A stretch of 6,762 nucleotides of DNA, from positions 1 to 6,762 of the forward strand of contig CANQUW010000058.1 of the NCBI GenBank assembly GCA_947627145.1, given 5' to 3'. The position numbers were made by a program, and so were the translations under genes. The notes under the pieces were generated by a model. The model was not told the origin of the DNA. It was given only the letters and a program-made list of their open reading frames with translations, and did no database searches. This DNA comes from an uncultured Bacilli bacterium (lineage in GTDB: Bacteria > Bacillota_I > Bacilli_A > RF39 > UBA660). This document shows positions 4,094 through 6,762 of this stretch, one piece after another. Position 1 is the first letter of the stretch. Every line of letters starts with the position of its first letter.

Positions 4094-6762
4094 ATGAGTA
4101 TATTTGATGATTTGGTAAAAATTGATAATCCAAAAAACATTGGTAATAGGGGTATAGTAGGAATTACCGATGAGTTTTTTTGTGTCTATTTATATAATTT
4201 ACTTTTAAAACAAGATAAAGATTTACTAGTTGTTATGAATTCTTTGTATGAAGCAAATAAAATTTATAATTCTATTTCTAATTATACAGATGATGTTTAT
4301 TTGTTTCCTATGGATGATTTTTTAACTAGTGAGTCTCTAGCAGCAAGTCCTGATTTAGAAATTACTAGACTTGAGACAATAAATTATGTAGTTAATTCTA
4401 ATAAAAAAAAGATTGTTGTAACTAATTTGATGGGATATCTTAGATTTTTACCTACTAAAGAAAAATATAAAAATAGTATTATATCTATAAAAAAAAATGA
4501 AGATATAGATTTTTCTAAATTTATAGATAAGATATTTAGTATGGGATATAAGAGAGAAACTATTGTTACTAATACTGGAGAATTTGCAAGTCGTGGTTAT
4601 ATTTTAGATGTGTTTCCTCTTGGTGAAGATAATCCTATTAGAATTGAATTTTTTGGAGATACAATTGAGTCAATAAGAAGCTTTGATCCTGAAACCCAGA
4701 AGTCTATTTCTAATATGGATTTAATTACTATTTTTCCATGTTCGGAGTTTTTAGTAGATGTTAAAGTGAATGAAGAAGAGTATAAGCAAAAGTATTTAGA
4801 AAAGTATTCTAAAAACGTTTCTTCTATTTCTGAATATTCTAATTTTGTTACTGTGTTTAAAGATTATGAACAAATAAAAAATAGTTATATGGCTCTAGAA
4901 GAAGAAATGCTTGTTTATAGAAATAGTCGTGATAAAGATTTTACTTTTAATTATATGAATTCTTTAGATAATGTTTATACAAATGAAAATATTTATTATA
5001 TGAATCTTAATAATATAACTTTAAAAGATATTGATATATGTAGATATGATGTTTATGAGGTTCCTTTATTTAGTGAAGATATTTCTAGAATAGAGGCATA
5101 TTTAAGAAAAATGCTCCAAGATAAAAAAACAGTCGTAATATGTCTTAAAAAACATCAAATAAATGCTATTACAAAACATTTAAACGTACCTTTCGTGTTA
5201 AACGATGTAAATAATGTCATAAAATGTAAAATAAATATTGTTGTAAGAAATTTAGAAAAAGGTTTTTGTTATGGTGATTATGTTTTTATCTCACCAACGG
5301 AATTATTTAAAATTAAAAATGAAAATAAGAAATATAAAACTAGACTTAAACATACTAGTAAAATTAAAAGTTTAGATAAACTTGAGATTGGAGATTATGT
5401 AGTTCACGAGGTAAATGGTATTGGAATTTATAATGGTATGAAAAGTCTTGTGGTTTCTGGTCTTAATAAAGACTATATAGAAGTTTTGTATAAAGGTAAT
5501 GATAAACTTTATATTCCAGTTGAAAAGATAGATGTTTTAAATAAATTTTCTGGTAAAGAAGGAGTAGTTCCTAGAATTAATAAATTGGGTGGAAGTGAAT
5601 GGCAAAAAACTAAGAATAAGGTACGTAAAAAAGCTCAAGATATTGCTAAAAGACTTATAAAACTTTATGCTTTAAGAGAAAGTCAAAAAGGATTTTCATT
5701 TTCTCATGATAATAAACTTTTACTTCAGTTTGAAGATGATATTGATTTTGATTTAACTGCTGATCAAAGACTTGCTATTTCACAGATAAAAAAAGATATG
5801 GAATCTTCAAAACCAATGGATAGACTTTTATGTGGAGATGTTGGTTTTGGTAAAACTGAGGTTGCTTTTGTTGCATGTTTTAAAGCTATTCTTGATTCTA
5901 AACAAGTATTGTTTTTGTGTCCTACTACAATTTTGTCGAATCAACATTATAAGAATGCTCTTGAAAGATTTCAAAATTTTCCAGTTAATATTGGTATTTT
6001 AAATAGATTCACTACACCAAAAGAGAGAAAAAGAATTTTGGAAGGACTCAAGGATGGTACTATGGATTTGGTTTTTGGTACCCATAGGTTATTGAGTAAT
6101 GATGTGTGTCCAAAGGATTTGGGACTTCTTGTAGTGGATGAAGAACAACGTTTTGGAGTTACTCATAAAGAAAAGATAAAGGAGTATAAAAATAATGTTG
6201 ATGTTTTAACTTTGACTGCAACACCGATTCCACGTACTTTGCAAATGTCACTTACTGGTATTAGGAGTTTATCTTTAATTGAGACTCCGCCAGTTAACCG
6301 TTATCCTGTTCAAACTTATGTGATAGATGAAAATGAACAGATTATTAAGGATGCTGTTTATAAGGAACTTTCTCGTGGTGGTCAAATATTTATGCTTTAT
6401 AATAGAGTTGAGTCTATTGAAAGAAAGGCTTTTGAAATACAGAAGTTAGTTCCAGATGCTAGAATTGTTTGTGCTCATGGTCAACTTAGTAAAGAACAAT
6501 TAGAAGATAGAATGCTGGATTTTACAGAGCATAAGTATGATATTTTGTTATGTACTACAATTATTGAAACAGGTATTGATATTCCTAATGTAAATACTTT
6601 AATTATTTTTGATGCAGATAGATTTGGACTTAGTCAACTTTATCAGATTAGAGGACGTGTTGGCAGAAGTGACAGGTTTGCTTATGCTTATCTCATGTAT
6701 AAAAAACAAAAGGTTTTGACTGAGACTGCTATTAAAAGACTTAATGTAATAAAAGAGTTTAC
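4094..6762 (+). CDS. mfd: Transcription-repair coupling factor Mfd (3'-truncated by window edge)
   Basis: Mfd is a DNA translocase that removes RNA polymerase stalled at lesions and recruits UvrA for nucleotide excision repair. The frame is open for 889 codons to the window edge; about the last quarter (TRG hairpin and C-terminal D7) is outside. The N-terminal UvrB-like part shows FPMDDFL, SLAASPDLEITRLE and RGYILDVFP (167-175) with FFGD (186-189). The RNA polymerase-interacting domain starts near residue 430 (EIGDYVVHE) and includes KGNDKLYIPVEKID. Helicase motifs follow: Walker A GDVGFGKTE at 581-589, DEEQRF at 682-687, TATPIPRT at 708-715, TTIIETGIDIPN, and motif VI QIRGRVGRS at 851-859. 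The catalytic K587 and E683 sit 47 residues before E. coli K634 and E730, so the N-terminal half is compact. No frameshift or internal stop is seen. Confidence 0.95.
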   Translation, partial: MSIFDDLVKIDNPKNIGNRGIVGITDEFFCVYLYNLLLKQDKDLLVVMNSLYEANKIYNSISNYTDDVYLFPMDDFLTSESLAASPDLEITRLETINYVVNSNKKKIVVTNLMGYLRFLPTKEKYKNSIISIKKNEDIDFSKFIDKIFSMGYKRETIVTNTGEFASRGYILDVFPLGEDNPIRIEFFGDTIESIRSFDPETQKSISNMDLITIFPCSEFLVDVKVNEEEYKQKYLEKYSKNVSSISEYSNFVTVFKDYEQIKNSYMALEEEMLVYRNSRDKDFTFNYMNSLDNVYTNENIYYMNLNNITLKDIDICRYDVYEVPLFSEDISRIEAYLRKMLQDKKTVVICLKKHQINAITKHLNVPFVLNDVNNVIKCKINIVVRNLEKGFCYGDYVFISPTELFKIKNENKKYKTRLKHTSKIKSLDKLEIGDYVVHEVNGIGIYNGMKSLVVSGLNKDYIEVLYKGNDKLYIPVEKIDVLNKFSGKEGVVPRINKLGGSEWQKTKNKVRKKAQDIAKRLIKLYALRESQKGFSFSHDNKLLLQFEDDIDFDLTADQRLAISQIKKDMESSKPMDRLLCGDVGFGKTEVAFVACFKAILDSKQVLFLCPTTILSNQHYKNALERFQNFPVNIGILNRFTTPKERKRILEGLKDGTMDLVFGTHRLLSNDVCPKDLGLLVVDEEQRFGVTHKEKIKEYKNNVDVLTLTATPIPRTLQMSLTGIRSLSLIETPPVNRYPVQTYVIDENEQIIKDAVYKELSRGGQIFMLYNRVESIERKAFEIQKLVPDARIVCAHGQLSKEQLEDRMLDFTEHKYDILLCTTIIETGIDIPNVNTLIIFDADRFGLSQLYQIRGRVGRSDRFAYAYLMYKKQKVLTETAIKRLNVIKEF

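Noticed and set aside
1..6762. Mycoplasma-type genetic code (TGA as Trp)
   Set aside because: TGA ends bofA, ricT and rsmI at the expected protein lengths, no conserved gene has an internal TGA, and Trp is encoded by TGG in holB and mfd.
1..6762. Mobile elements, CRISPR arrays, tRNA or rRNA genes, or a novel defence-type cassette
   Set aside because: Almost all of the window is taken up by recognisable housekeeping genes on one strand. No spaced direct repeats, terminal inverted repeats or cloverleaf-like stretch was seen, and no space remains for an unexplained cassette.

Overview
The window looks like a piece of chromosome from a low-G+C Gram-positive bacterium (Bacillota). The support is a strongly A/T-biased base and codon composition, strong GGAGGTGA-type ribosome binding sites, and a gene set and order (recR, bofA, holB, ricT/yaaT, trmN6/yabB, rsmI, pth, mfd) that in Bacillus lies near the replication origin but is split into separate clusters. 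TGA is used as a stop (bofA, ricT, rsmI), and tryptophan is TGG where it occurs (holB, mfd), so the code is standard and not the Mycoplasma code. The extreme A/T content, compact genes and missing neighbours fit a reduced-genome member of Bacilli, such as an uncultured host-associated lineage near the Mollicutes. That placement is inference; the sequence does not name the organism.

Layout: all eight genes are on the + strand and form one tightly packed probable operon. They are the last 26 codons of recR (1-81), a 61-residue BofA-family membrane protein (125-310), clamp-loader delta' holB (318-1163), ricT (1163-1966), trmN6 (1932-2672), rsmI (2674-3513), pth (3518-4084) and the first 889 codons of mfd (4094 to the window edge). 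The largest gap is 43 bases (82-124). Other junctions are 1-9 base gaps or overlaps of 1 and 35 bases. No RNA gene, mobile element, CRISPR array, terminator or convincing promoter is visible, and no gene-free stretch exceeds 300 bases.

Functionally this is a housekeeping information-processing operon. RecR and Mfd act in DNA repair, and HolB in loading the replication clamp. TrmN6 and RsmI modify tRNA and 16S rRNA, and Pth recycles peptidyl-tRNA. RicT and the BofA-like protein belong to families best known from RNA-processing control and sporulation control in Bacillus.

I do not see an undescribed system. The observations most worth a second look are the minimal BofA, which lacks the first membrane helix but keeps the three residues linked to protease inhibition, a delta' subunit without its zinc module, and the 35-base ricT/trmN6 overlap where Bacillus carries yabA.
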